Shown here: positions 46,901-59,673 of the stretch, piece by piece
How the letters are laid out: each line of letters opens with the position of its first letter
Position numbering within the stretch: position 1 is the first letter of the stretch
Origin: Pempheris klunzingeri
Lineage: Eukaryota; Chordata; Actinopteri; Acropomatiformes; Pempheridae
Assembly (NCBI RefSeq): GCF_042242105.1
Contig: NC_092019.1
Coordinates: 14,510,328-14,574,327, forward strand
Direction: 5' to 3'
DNA: 64,000 nt
The notes under the pieces: generated by a model
What the model was told of the DNA's origin: nothing
Seen by the model: only the letters and a program-made list of their open reading frames with translations
The model's database searches: none
Translations under genes and position numbers: made by a program

Positions 46901-49900
46901 GGTACGACTTGCATCATTTCAACTGACATCTGCAAAGCTGTGTTCAAACACATGTTTAACTTTAATGGAGACACAAGATGTTTTCATGGGACGCGCTTGA
47001 TGAATCACTGACAACGCTCATAGAGGAAAACTTGTCTGATCAGGCCTTGTTTCACAGCAACCACAACACAAATCTTCACTATGACAAAATAAAAAACAGA
47101 CCCTAAGGGCACTGTGCTGAAGGGTTGGCTTTTTTCATCTTGCATGGATGTCAAGGTAAAGACTGAGGATGTGATCTTCCTCTGAAGCCTCTCATATTGC
47201 CTGCAATACAAAGACTCTTATGCATGGCAAGCTGTTCTCAGGGGCAAGGCTTAGCTGAAACTATTGCTCTGTGGCTATCGTCACAGTGTAATCACCGGAG
47301 AGATGAATACAGAGGAATAAAGTTTCAGTGCTTTGGTCATAGAGCCCTAACCCCTAGCAATCAAAGCTTGTGAGAGAGAATATTAAATTTCACTGTGGGC
47401 CCATGAGTCCATGGCAGCCTCTCAAACAGACCACAGTTTCCCTCTGTTTCCCTATTCAGAGAAGGATGGCTGCTTTTCAGCTTGTTTTTGGAACAATCAT
47501 CATTTCTGTCTCAGTCTGATGCTCCCCATTCCCACTCAGCAAATATATTCACACTCACCAGCTCTGTTCTCACATTCTTTGGTCAAACATATTGTGTCTT
47601 ATTGCTTCAATCCCTTATGTTTCAAGATGTTTATTGCGCCAAAGTGTTTAAAGGAGTACATGAGTTAGCATGACCTGATACATGGAAACATGTTTCAGTG
47701 AGGCTTTAAGTTCCCTACTGGCCCTTTGCCAACCTTTTATTTCCAAAAGATTTAAGGCCAAAAGTATGATCTGAGTTAAATATCTCCAACAGCACAGCAG
47801 GAACTCACTAAAGTTAGTGCCAGGTAAACCTCTCTCAAAATGCATTCTGAAATAAATCACAGAAGGCAGTATGAGATTCCCTCGATTTAACCTCAGACGC
47901 TGCATCCATCAATCACTCACACAGGTTTCTTGTTGGATAATCTGCAGAATCCTCTTGGCAGGAAGTAAGAAGTCAATGAGGCAGCGGAGGCCGTCTCCTC
48001 TGTACTGCCTTTCCACCACACTGAAGAGCTGCCACAGGACGGTGGCAGCGGTGGCACTGAAGGGTCTGTACAGGGCTGATAAGGTGCTCTGAATACAGTT
48101 GTCCAAAGACTCAGCGTCCTGAGGGGGAAAAAATAGCTGGGTTAGGTTGGATAGCTTTCTTCAGGTGAAGCTTGTGCTAAATGTGTTATGGTAACAAGAC
48201 AGCTCAATGCCACACAAAGGCCATTTTTCCCAAGATGTAATAGAACAGAGCTAACAAAGGATGATTTTCCATTGATTTTCACATTTGTACAGTAGTGAAA
48301 GTATTCAGCAAAAAGCAAAGCCATAACATCAGATTTTTTTTGTGACCTCTTGGGGGTTCCAGGTAGGGAAGCACTGGTCTAGATTGCTAGAAACACAAAG
48401 AGATGACATTTATTCAAGATTATAATAGTCTGCGTGCTGGCGGATGTGTGAGGCTTAGGATCAGCAGTGCTTCGAGCTAAATGCTAATATTCAGTATGCT
48501 AACACATTCACAATGACAATGCAAACATGATGTTTACCATGTACACCATCCTAGTTTGGCATGCTAGCATTTACAAATTAGAAGTAAACAAAATGGAAAT
48601 GTCCTAACAATTAAAGTAATCCATTCAATAGTTGACAAGGTATTTCACTGAAGGCAATGTCAACCTTCAGGTGGCCTTCAAGGAAAAGTCAGAGGGTCAC
48701 GTGTTAGTAGAATACATTCTATGCCACAAATTTCACAAAATAATGTCAGTTATTGAGGTATTAAATCTGGCCCAAAGCGGTGGACTGACTGACTCGCCGA
48801 CGACCAACATGACATCCCTCAAGCTTTGTTGCTAGCATGGTTAAAAATATCAAATCAATTCTATAAAATTACTACTAAACAGCAAGGCATCTGCTTACTG
48901 TCCATGTAGTTCAACTAGATAAACATACAGTTGCATATGCGCATGAGCACTGAGTATGATCCATCTTAGCCAGACAGTCAGGAAGTTTGAACATGACAGG
49001 AAATGTCCGCCATGATGGTCTTTCCATCAGCGGGAGGGGAAACACCTGGTGGGTGTGACGTCACTGTCAGCGGACACAAACAGCAGAACTGGAAAGTCCA
49101 AACTGGAGCCTGGGTTGGAGCAACATTACCCACTAATAACAATCATGTCATTGCTGACTATTATATGACCCTTACATGACCTGGGTCACCCCCACCTGTC
49201 ACTACCAGAGCAGATGATATCAGATGATGTCTGACACTGTTAGTTACAAGGGACATTTGGGATTAGAATAGTCCCGGATAAAGTTGACCTGGTCGTGTAG
49301 TTATGTTCACGGTTCAAGCTTTGACCTTCCTCTCAGCAGTCGGAGCCAAGGCCAAACATCCCTCAGCTATCTGTCCTTCCCAAATGGAACACAACAGTGG
49401 AATAGAAACATCTGTCTCCAATGATAACAAAACAGATAGATAGCAATGCCAGGGAAAGTCCCACACTATGACAACTGTGAATCATATTGAAGAACGTGAG
49501 GAGTTGAGGACTTCACTTGAATGCCTACACAGCATTTACATGACAATGAAAGAGTAAAAAAAAAGGATGCCTAGAAATCAAGAGATCGTCTGTGCTGCGG
49601 TGAATTTAGCCTGTCAGACAGCCCATGTTTCACCCTTTGTATGATCTGTCCTGTTGATCTAAGCAGCTCAGCACCATCAATTATAGGAGAGTGAGTACAG
49701 TTCAGTGCATTGGTACACATGCCACGACTCTACTACAAGGCGCTCATTGTGCACTCCGCCTCTCTAAGTGGTATGTGCTGTACAGTGTTGGTGCCCTGAA
49801 ACAAAACGCCCACCTCCATTAGCAGTCAGCCTGCTTTTAGTGAGACAAAAATGTCTCTGGGCATTAGTCACTGTTGCACCCGGGAGGAGAAGAATAACAT

Positions 49901-52900
49901 GGAGTTTTATTGGAGGAAAGCTAACAATAGGAGGAAAGCCCTCACTACATAGTTAGGACAGACCAGCAAGTTTCTCTACAGGTTCCCAAGGCAGAAAAAC
50001 AGTGGCAGTGACAGGAGTGGTGTTTTGAGGAACAGTTACTCTGCATAGCAGAGACTTGAGGTCAATAATAAATCAAATACTTTTCAACCTGTTGCACAGG
50101 AGTGGCTGTCATGTAATTTAATGCTACAACGATGCCACAAAAACTGCACTTAATCAAATGACACTTGCATAACACAGTGTTTACATTCAGAGTAGTGGCA
50201 AATATGCAATACATTTACATCATCACCCTGTAGATAATAGCTTACATAAAATCCAACATATACAACTTTCCATTGTCAGGAAGTATTTGGAACTTGTAAA
50301 AACTGTCACCTGGCTGGTGGGAGACATATTTGCATTTCTCAGCAGAACAACTGAGTTTAGCCACCAGAGCTGAGCTTCCCATCCGCTCTGAGCCACAGAG
50401 GAATGCAGTGTGTATGGTTGTGTATGTCTAGGCTCAGACCCTCAGCCAGGACAGGAGCCTTTCTGATGCCAGGTCTTTGTAAGCGGCCGCCTGTGCGATG
50501 GAGGACTGAGGTGGTAATTAATGGCTTCATGCTCCAGGTGGGATACTTTTGTCTGCACCGTCAGTAAACCAGCTGTTCAGAAGGTGCACAGAGCCAGTAA
50601 GTAGGCTGAATAGGGGGAGAGGGAGTATCTCTCAATCAAAGAGGCAAATGTGTGATTCTCTTTAATATTAAGGTATTTGAAGTGGGAGCAAATATTGGAA
50701 TATAACTAAAAGTTTGTGACACTAAAAAACTGTTACGTTAAAGTTTGTTTTAGGTTTTTCAAGTAAATTATGTGAGACATCAAATACATCAAGGGCAAAT
50801 GTTTCATTAGATGGCATCTCTGGTATCCCTTTAAAGCATGTGTTTTACTGCAAAGTGGTAGAAGGAAAGAATCAAAGTCGGATGAATAGAAAGAGAGGAG
50901 GGGTGCATCACAGAGAAAGAAAGAGTGAGAGACCTACAGAGACAGAGAGAGAGTGAGCGAGAGGTGGTCACTGACACATTTAGTGGGTCAGGGACACAAA
51001 AGGCGCTGCCTACCAGGCCTCCAGTGGAGCATGAAGCCACCAGGGGAGTGTAACAGGAGAGCCCTGGAGCCCCCATACAGACTGCTCACTAACCAACCTG
51101 CTAACAGCCTCAAAGACAGCAGGCTGACAAAGGCCACAGGTTGCTCAGACCTGCCCCGCTGCCAGGTGCCAGGACGCCAACAAAAGAGCCTAGTGAGACC
51201 TTACCATTGAGCCTGCAGTTTGATTCAGCTTTTGATCTGTACCAACAGAAATCCTATCTTATGAGAGAAGAGGCTGGGGTATGAAGTTAGACAAAAGAGC
51301 TGAACATTGTTCTAATAACTTACGATAAAGTTAACAGCAACTTCAACCCTTGCTAGTACATAAGCAGGTAAGTAACATTATCTAATAATGCTGCACAAAG
51401 ATCTCTGTTTCATCAAAATCAAAAGCTCTATTTAATTGAATCAGTGCAGTTTGCAGATCTTTTATTTGACCTGTGTCTCTTAACAAGTGTGGCTTAAGAC
51501 ACATAACTACATATCATAGAGTCAAACTCAAATTGAATTGCACTTGAACACACACACACGCAACATCACAGATACATCAGACACAAAAACACTCTCCGTG
51601 TATGAACACTACAGAGCACACTCTTCAGTGGACAACAGCACAGTATTAGATGCCATTGTAAAAAGACACTTTAGTAAATGCTATAATGTTATCTCAGCAG
51701 ATAAACTTTAACCCCGAGAGCTCCACACTGATTGTGTGACAAACATGGCGAGGTCTGTGAGGTGACAGAGGGATCAACAGTAATGGAAGTCTAGGGGTGA
51801 TAAACTGGCCCACCCACTTGCCTAGAGCAAAAAAACTATTTTTAATTTTCCTTTAATTTCCACTATTATGGCTTGAGTGTAGTGTAACAACAAAAGGAAA
51901 CACCTCTGCTAATCATATACGTTGTAAAGTGTAAAGCCAACATATTTCTTCAAGCCAAGTCATTAAAAAACTGTGTTCCAAAAAACTGAAGATGGAAGCT
52001 AAGAGACAGCTGGACATTTTCTTTTTTAAATAAGAAAAAATTACAGCTCACTAATGGGCAGGATTTTATAGATTCCCACGCTGATGTGATTTGTCAGTAG
52101 GAAAGTAATGTTCTTTGTTATCAGGATATTGTTCCTGAGCACCGACCGACCTCACCGACCCTGGAGATAGATATACTTTATATACTGTACTTACACTTTG
52201 ATTCCGCCTTTGCATATGAGAAAACCCAACAATGGGACAAAAAGTGAATGGAGGTCCTTCAACCAATCAGAGCAGTGATGAGCAGTGACAGAAGAAACAA
52301 AGGAGACTAACAAAGTGTGTTGATACCTCTGCAGGGTAAATATAGCATGGGTGCATACCAAAACAAGTGGGAGGGTGATAAAGGAAACTGACTTATCAGA
52401 GAGGACACAAACTTGTATATTTCACTGTCCCCAGAAATGATAAATAGCACATTCATCAAATCTTATTGTCATTCTTTTTTGCAGATAAAAGCCCACCATT
52501 GCTGGTGATTTCACACTGGCTGAAATACGTTGATGTCTATATCTACTGAAGTAATGTATTCAAGATATGACATATGTGGTATTTATAAGTTGTAGTCTCC
52601 AATTCCACTGCTGGCTCCCTGTCAACATCTTTTTTTCCAATTTGTCTTTAATCACCATAGAGATTCCCTATATTCAGTTGTAATTGTCATTCAAGTAATG
52701 GAGAGCATCAGTGAGGAATTACACTCCTCGTGCCCTTTGAAGTGATCACAGAGTACTACAATCGGGCAAGTTTCTTAGAGCAGCAGATTTAGACATTGTG
52801 ATGCATTAAGTTGTCCTATTGGAAAAGTGAAATGTGAAATAATTGAAAGTGAAAGAATATAAGCCAAGCAGTAACATTAATATTAGATAAGTGCAAACAT

Positions 52901-53263
52901 TCTGCTCCCTTCTCTTTCATTTTAAGCATGTTTAAAACGCTAGCTGCTATGTTTTGGCTACAGAGCAAGAAGTCAAAATATCAGCCGTGTACAAGCTCAG
53001 ACAAAAACATCCATCCTCTGAATGAGCTCAATAACACACAGGCAACAAAGTTGCTGAAGATTCCCAGGAAGTAAGTTTTACACACACAGCAGAAAAATGT
53101 AAAAAAGTTTTCAATTGAAACACATGAAGAAAGAAACAGCAACTTCCAAAAAGTCACAATAAAACTGTGAAGAGGACGTATTTCAAGCTCGTACCTTAAT
53201 ACTCAGGTAGTTGTCACAACTCCGGGACTTTGCTCTGGAGTGCATTTTGCCCAGTGACAACAT
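31967..53263 (-). CDS. plekhg4b: PLEKHG4/PLEKHG4B-type Rho guanine-nucleotide exchange factor, 22 coding exons
   Basis: This is a Dbl-family exchange factor that loads GTP onto Rho GTPases at membranes and actin structures. Coding exons (minus order): 53195-53263, 47921-48118, 45583-46822, 40915-41118, 40622-40745, 40130-40223, 39519-39605, 39107-39223, 38808-38906, 38394-38536, 38122-38260, 37893-38015, 37620-37784, 36538-37394, 35923-36172, 35489-35578, 34447-34671, 34048-34218, 33779-33956, 33553-33669, 32929-33207, 31967-32232. All are GT-AG and in phase, total 1744 aa. Order: unnamed N-terminal module (about 24-205), Ser-rich linker, Sec14-like (about 570-711), spectrin-like coiled helices (about 711-1010), Ser/Lys-rich linker, DH (about 1220-1408, with [20 protein letters not shown] and [19 protein letters not shown]), PH (about 1409-1525), tail. 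The start ATG has an in-frame TAA immediately before it. Human PLEKHG4 matches closely over DH-PH. PLEKHG4B is preferred from the neighbourhood (remembered fish synteny with 5p15/8q genes), but PLEKHG4 is not excluded. Confidence 0.88.
32498..32534. repeat. (AAT)n microsatellite
   Basis: A run of AAT units with a few interruptions, in the last intron of the RhoGEF gene. Confidence 0.85.
36316..36412. repeat. Imperfect inverted repeat in a RhoGEF intron
   Basis: TTCCAGCATCTCAAATAT on the left is matched on the right by ATATTTGAG, nine extra bases, then ATGCTGGTAA. The arms are about 18 bases, with a loop of roughly 45. Its nature is not known; it could be a small MITE remnant. Confidence 0.5.
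42385..42835 (+). repeat. Interspersed teleost repeat of the ATGCTAACATGCTCACAATG type, copy 1
   Basis: It has the sequential phrases ATGCTAACATGCTCACAATG, CACCATCCTAGTTTAGCATG, AGTTTTGGACAATGTGAAAT, CTCTGGGGACCATAAATGTC and AATGGTGGACTGTCCAGCTG. From memory these phrases, in this order, are a very abundant repeat of fish genomes. A second, differently deleted copy lies at about 48470-48835. A short ATGCT pentamer run (42392-42418) sits at its left edge. Confidence 0.7.
45000..45460. repeat. Interspersed teleost repeat of the AAGTAAAAGTA type, copy 2
   Basis: It carries AGCAAAAGTCCTGCACTCAG at the left and GAAATGTAGTGGAGTAGAAG and AACTGTATTTAAGTCCAGTA at the right, matching the ends of the copy near 1915-2645. 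It lies next to the large third exon of the RhoGEF gene. Confidence 0.6.
48119..53194 (-). other. plekhg4b: RhoGEF intron 1
   Basis: A 5-kb intron between the 23-codon first exon and the second exon. No extra exon is recognised. It contains a repeat copy (48470-48835) and a GA-rich stretch (about 50865-50965). Confidence 0.55.
48470..48835 (+). repeat. Interspersed teleost repeat of the ATGCTAACATGCTCACAATG type, copy 2
   Basis: It has ATGCTAACACATTCACAATG, CACCATCCTAGTTTGGCATG, CATTCAATAGTTGACAAGGT, AAGGAAAAGTCAGAGGGTCA and AGCGGTGGACTGACTGACTC, in the same order and orientation as the family pattern. It keeps a middle part that the copy at 42385-42835 lacks, and lacks a part that the other copy keeps. 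Confidence 0.7.
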
Positions 53264-53820
53264 TTAGGCACCAGACAAAATCCTAAACTTCAATAAATAA
53301 ACAGGTGTCATCAACTCCAAGTGCTAAAAAACAGTGTACAATCCACTCTGTAGGTGCTGGAAGTCATTGCTGTGATATCAACAGGTTCTGCTCCGTTTCT
53401 CTTTCCACCTCTCTGTGTGTGCTGTGGTGCAGGCAGCTGGAGCAGACTAAACTACTGTCGGAGCGTGAGAGAGGCAGTCCGCTGGCTTCCCCGTCACTCA
53501 CTCTCCCTCCCTCACTCGCTCGCTCCCTCCCTCCAACACAACCTCCCCCGCCCTGTTGCTGCTCTGCTACTGAAGCCTCTTCCAGCTGGATAAATGCACA
53601 CTACTGCAACTTCAGGCTCATCATTCAGAAAAAAAAAAAAAAACAACACTACCTGACCTGCACACCCCCCACCGCCCCAGGCCCCCAACACTCCACCCAG
53701 CAGGGGTCGGACTCTGACTAACTCCCCTCTGCCCCCCCTGACCCTTTGCACCCCTACCTCCACCGGCAGCTCCCCTCCACCCCTCCTGCCACAATGGTCT
53801 CTCTTTGTCCTGACAATACA
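53264..53820 (-). promoter_or_regulatory. plekhg4b: Putative RhoGEF 5' UTR and promoter
   Basis: This region is directly upstream of the first coding exon and is C-rich on plus, that is G-rich in the transcript direction. The stretches 53492-53534 (CTCCCTCCCTCACTCGCTCG) and 53659-53795 hold many runs of three or more C, giving G-quadruplex potential on the minus strand. No acceptor immediately precedes the ATG, so the coding exon may itself be the first exon. A possible acceptor near 53350 leaves room for upstream noncoding exons. The open frames here (for example 53305-53721) are not coding-like. Confidence 0.45.
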
Positions 53821-55441
53821 AATGGACTAGGGTTTCAGCTTATTCTGCTGCTTTTCAAAAGGAAAAAGAAAGGAAGACATCAGCACAGGATTGGTGGCTC
53901 AGGTCACTCATTACAATGACGTTCCCCTTAAATATTGTCAGGGGAATACCCAATCCTTTAACTAGCCCTTACAAACCACTGACATATGTGGGACATCCTC
54001 CTCCTCTTACATAAGACAGATATGACATCTTCAAAACAGTCTCTAAAACAATATGAAAGCTACTCTTCTTTAAAAAGCTTTTCAGAACAGGATGTCTTTG
54101 AGTCAAAGCCTCAAAAAAAAAAAAACCCTCAGTGATATGATTAGTTTGCAATTCTTTATGATGACATCTGACAGGCATCACAAGAAAACCCTCACGAGAC
54201 ACAAAAACAGGAGAGGTGAGCATGTTTTTACCACAGGAATGCAGCAAAGTGACAGTGTGTTAGCTCCTTCCCATCTCCTCCTAAACACAGGAAATCCTTG
54301 TTTCAGAAAAACATGCTCTGTAAGAATGCATGCTTTGTGTGAAAATGTGAAGAACATATTAAGCCAGTCTGTCTAAACAGAGAAGGTAGTGAGGATGGGT
54401 AATTGGGTTGGTTTATATTTAGAGGTAATGCATTCTTGTCATTAGAGGCAGACTGAGACAAGAAGACACCGAGCTGTCACTGGCTGCAGTCACTAAGTAC
54501 ACGTGGGCTCACACAAACACACTGTAGGTACTCTCATGCTGACAAAAGTATCCAGAGATATTTACACTTTGATGTAATACACTTTGGGGAAGCACTTGTT
54601 GCAAAAAAAGCAGAGACGTTACTGCAAACTAAGAGGTAAAATCATGAATCAGTAACAGCACATATTGTTATATATACAGTAGATCTACATTTAGTCTTAT
54701 GTGTATGTCTACTGTATAATCTGCTATATATATATAAGCAGACCCACACATACCTCACATATGCACAATGCAAATATACACTCCTCTCTGTCCAAGTCAC
54801 ATAATGTTTGTGCCATGACTGACCCTGTAATTTCTGCTCTCCTGGCCTTTCCCACTGGGCTGGTTTCACTGTCAGTGAGGGCAGATTTTCTTCTTTTATG
54901 TCTCCTCCATTTTTCTCCTTTTCCTTCTTTTTAATTCTTACTTTTCTAATTGGGTTGAAATTATGGCACATGAGCAACAAAATGGTTCAAGTTGGAATCA
55001 ACAAAGTTCTCAGGTCAGCACATATCCAAGATGCAGGAGGTTCAGCCAGACTGAGCCAGCAGGATGCCCACTGAAGCCCGTTTTAGTCAGTCCTGTGTGA
55101 TTCTGGTCGAGAAAGTGAGGCTGCCATGGATGAAAAGTCCAGTAGTCATGTTTTTAAGATTATGAAGAAAATTGAATGAAGTTGACAGAGGAGAGATGAC
55201 AGGAAATGAGGGGGGAATGACATGCAGCAACAGTCCCCCGAGGCTCTTGTACTGGGAACGTTGTGTTCCCAGTACGCCCACCAGGGCATCCTGAATGTGA
55301 GCTAAACTGCTCCAAAATCTTACGATCACAAATGTTATAATAATGTTGTGGCTTGTAGAGATCATAAAACAATGTCCAGATTAATATTTATGAGAGCGTA
55401 CAACTCAGGTGTACACTTTGTGATTATTATTTTCCTAACAA

Positions 55442-55660
55442 AATTAATTAGATAAGATAAGACATTTGACTTTATTTGTCCCACAACAGGGAAATTAACA
55501 ACGTCAAAGCAGCAATATGTAACAAAAATATAGTGTTCAGTACAATACAATACAAACAGTAAATAATAAACTAGTGGACAGCGATATAAAAAGGAGATGT
55601 AAAAAGATGTACAGTTTAGACAAGATACTGTTTTTTACTGCCTTTCCGTGAGCTCAATTA
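55442..55660 (-). mobile_element. SINE/LINE-type 3' end, reversed
   Basis: AGATAAGATAAGACATTTGA followed by CTTTATTTGTCCCACAACAG is the reverse complement of a typical fish retroelement end (GGGACAAATAAAG plus short tandem tail). To its right are degenerate sequences such as CAATACAATACAAACAGTAA. No coding part remains. Confidence 0.55.
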
Positions 55661-56947
55661 CTGTTGAAAAAGCTTTTAAGCACTGAAGAACCTCCATAAC
55701 ATAATATAGCCATTTATGTAGGGTGTGAGTGTTATGTCATATTATTAATAAGACTATATGTGACACTGTGACACAAGGTCCTTGTCCAGGGGATGAAAAA
55801 GCTGTGCTGTGTGATCCATGTTAATCTGATTTTCTTCTTACTGCTCAGTATCTGTTTTTTGTCAGCACCATAAGCATCTTCTGTTTCTTATAATAATAAT
55901 ATATTATATATTTACCCCTCCCTTCTATAATCCCTCAGTTTGTACTGTTAACGACATCTACTAATTTTGTAAATCTACCAAATAAAAGACTGATCCCAAA
56001 ATCACCTTGTACTGTCAGTTATATACAAAAGAGAGAGAGAGATAAAACATTGTTGATGCCATATACAGCATCTTCCTGTGATTTTCATGATTTAGCATTA
56101 ATTGATTGAAAGTGGATGAAAATAAATCTGTAATCTGTCAGTGTCTAACCCTAACTGTGTCTCACTAAAACAGGGTTTTTGGTCATGTGACAAAACACAC
56201 TCTCCCTCATCTACATTTTGCCCTCTTTATCTGTCCTGCTTGGGAATGTAGACATGGTTCCTCTGTGGCCACTCCAGGAGGCATCAGTGTGTGTTTGTTT
56301 TCCTGCAGAACTAGCTGAGGAGCAAGCCCAAAATTTGTGTTTAAGTGTGTAGTGATTTAGTCCGCAGTGCTAATGTCCCTCTGCTAAAGAAAAAAATAAA
56401 TCTACATCTGTGGACTTCTTATCTGTAGTATGTTTTGATCCATATCAAGACAGCAGTAACGTTATGGACAGTCAAACGCCAGTTCCATTTAAACTAATAT
56501 GTTTGTACAACTACAAGAATTAAACTTTTCCGGTTGTTTTTCCATGAGCAACCATGAGGTTTAAAATAGCCTCGTTTGCGCAGTGAACGATATTTATGTG
56601 ATCTGAAAAAACAGATAGGGCCGTCCCAGGGGTGCCACGTGATCTGATAAAGCCATCAAGGGAACAAATTAGTCAGATGACACGAGAGCTGCAGTTTCAT
56701 AATTTTTCATCGTCGTATCTTACCGTAAGTCTGCAGATAAAAATATAAGGCAGATTTAGGCAGGGGGAGGATGGACACAGTAGTTGTTTACTGATCCACA
56801 GTCCAGATGTGCACACAGAAACACATTCAACCAAACTTTACAACATGGAGGAAATAATTGGAGGCTTAACTATATCTTTAATTGAAGCAAGATTAGATCA
56901 GGTACATGCTCTGTTGTAAATAGATGGGTGGTCATATGTGATGAACC

Positions 56948-56976
56948 AACACACACACACACTCACACACACACCA
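56948..56976. repeat. (CA)n microsatellite
   Basis: About 13 CA units with one T interruption. Confidence 0.9.
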
Positions 56977-57649
56977 AACTGTGGAATGTGACACCTTGGT
57001 CCTACCTCACTTCGTACCAACCTCACAGTGTCACACAGGCCACCCAAAAACAGTTGCAATGAAAACTTTCAACCCTTTTCTTCCTCTTAAACTCCACGTC
57101 TGATAGTTTAGACTGCGACACACACTATGTTATCAGCCATCACAGCTTTGCAGAGTATCTAAATGTACATGCTTCTTTGCAGCAGTTTGATCCACAATAT
57201 TACAACGTACGTGTCATTACTTTGCAACAGCTTGAACAAACCATACCAAGCAGGCAACTAATCAAAATCTAAAAAAGGGAAGCATGACATCTCTTAACAG
57301 CATGTAACAGTCCAACACCCAATACTGACACTAGGTAATGATGTGAATCAAATGTTTGGTATTTTTACTTTAAAAGCTACTCGAACTGTCATCATCAGTC
57401 AATTAGTCATGACTAATTGATTAACTAATTAATATTCACAGATCAAATACCGACACTCCATTTTAACGTCTGAGAAAACTATAAACTGTAGGTTCTTGCT
57501 CACAAGAGTCTGCCAACCAAATTTCAACAATTTAAGTGTAAAGCAAAGTAAAGAAAAAGTCACTGTTCAATCTGGAGACAACACACAGTAACTGATCACA
57601 TGCAAGCAAAATGAAAAGAAACGCATTTTGGAAGAAGTTGTATACTTAC

Positions 57650-57900
57650 AGGTCAGCTGTGGACCATGAAGACTTGGAGTGCATATAGAGGACAGAGTGA
57701 ACGAGTCATCAGTCTCCTTCTGTCCGCCTCACACAGACTCGAGAACTCACATCACATCACTATCCTGCCTCACACAGGCTGAGCTACTGCCCCCTCTGCC
57801 CCCTTCTCTACCGGTCCCAGCAGGCGGGTAAAAACAGTTCAGGCTCTGACTGAACCGTTCCTCCTCTTACAGACAGGCTCTGTGGTGCTGTTGCGCACTC
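57650..57900 (-). other. Possible alternative first exon of the RhoGEF gene
   Basis: On minus, a strong donor (GACCT|GTAAGT) at 57650 follows a short open start, MHSKSSWSTADL, in a mixed GC stretch. The start resembles the internal MHSRAKS of coding exon 1 only loosely. Its reading frame would not fit exon 2 directly (phase 2 against phase 0), so if it is an exon it is likely noncoding or needs a linker exon. Confidence 0.25.
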
Positions 57901-59365
57901 AGGCTCCAGCATTCAGATTGATTACCTTGCTGCACAACTGCACACAGCTACAAAAATACAAACACCCACATAGCACCCCAACCCCCAGCCTCCCACTGCC
58001 ATGCAAGAGTGCACTTTAGACTAAGACCCAAATCTGAATGGACACACGGGTACATTGCAAACAAGTCCATCTTAAATCGATTTCGAGGTGGGTGTCTTGT
58101 GTTTTTCTGATGTCTCTGTCAGGACGGGTTTTGACCCCCAACTCCATGGAAGCGTGGTGCAGCTGTTCCACCAACAGCCCGACCACATTCATGCTCTTTA
58201 CTGCGGTGGAAGCACAGGCAGAGTATGCCACCTGTCATAGCCGCCTAATGTACCTTACCCCCCTGCTGTGTGGACGTCTCACTCCAACACAAAAGCCAGT
58301 GTTTTCTCTGAGCACGCAAGCACAGGTGGCTGGAGGAAGCAAGGTCGAGTTACAGCAGCAGCTCCCACAGTAGAAGGAGTCAAGGAGTCAAGGAGAGGAC
58401 ATACTCAGTCTAACCAAGTATGCACATGTATACTACAACTGTAAGTACTGCGAAGTATGACTTCAGCTTTATTATGTAGAACAAAGGTTTTATATAGTTT
58501 AATACCTCATCCCTGTTGTAAAACTACAGCAATCAAGATTTCCTCAACTTAAATGTCTATTGTAGTAAGATGTGCTGCAGGGTAGAAAAACAAGTGAGTC
58601 AGAAAGAAAATCGTTCCATTATCAAACAGACTGATGTTAGATTTTACTATCCTTGCACAGACTTGCCTGGTGATCCACCACGTACCCATAACTCTGTTTC
58701 AACAAGAATCCAAAACACACATCCATTAAATCCTGTAGACTTTCTTATTATGTCATATAATGCATGTTTTTTGAATGTACGGCACTGCATTTATTGCATT
58801 TATTTGAATTATTGCCTGTATTCAGACAACAGAAATTCTTCCATCCAAAGTAATGTTGTATCAATTGACTTCACAATTGACTTGACAATCAATAAGACAT
58901 TCATATTATTACGTTTACATTAATTGATAATCTGGTCATGTAAAAGATTATCAAACTAATTAAAAAGGCACGTAATACTCTGGTTTTTAGTAGTTTACCA
59001 TAACTTACATTTTTATTCTAATAGAATCAAATTTCCCTTTAAAATAAAAACTATTTCAATGCTATAAACTGTCCGCAATGACTGTTATTCTCTTCATGAA
59101 ACACTGTATAGCAACAACGCTTAATTTAGCTTCGCTCTTAGATTAAACGCAATTAACAATGGCTGCTGCTTCTCCCTTAAAGACAGCAGGTTTAACTCTG
59201 AGAACAAATAACACACATCCAAACACAGAACAATGGCTCAAAGGCCTGAATAACAGTGAATAACTCTCAAACAATTGAGCGCAATTTCATTCAACAACTC
59301 AACATAGAATCCAAATTAAACCCGGCCAAAGCTGTTCAATTGTTTTGGAAATCAGCACTCACCTC

Positions 59366-59673
59366 ACTCTGCTCTCCTGCTTTGAAGTCTCCAACAGCAC
59401 ATGGAGGAGTTGCTGGCACTTTGGGCTCTGACGGGCTGACAGCTGTCTAACCAGAGGAGAGGACCAGCCCCCGAGTCCTGCAGGAACCTGACATGTTCTA
59501 TCAAATGCACTGCTTTGTTGACTGAGGAGAATCACAATATTAAGGCTAGCCAGGCAGAAGGTTTCCCAGCCCCCCAGGCATCCCAATTCCTCAGCGGGGC
59601 GTAACCCAGTCATTTTATCTGCACCCATCTCCCTCCTGTGTGTACACTGTGAGGGAAACCGAGAGCAGCGCAA
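59366..59673 (-). other. Unassigned open frame ending at a splice-donor-like site
   Basis: A frame of about 100 codons from an ATG at 59673 runs to a donor-like GAG|GTGAGTGC at about 59366. It has no domain, transmembrane segment or signal peptide that I recognise. It could be an upstream exon of the RhoGEF gene or chance. Confidence 0.2.

Noticed and set aside
53305-53721. 138-codon plus-strand frame upstream of the RhoGEF
   Set aside because: Low-complexity Ser/Pro/Leu translation of C-rich promoter sequence, with no recognisable domain.
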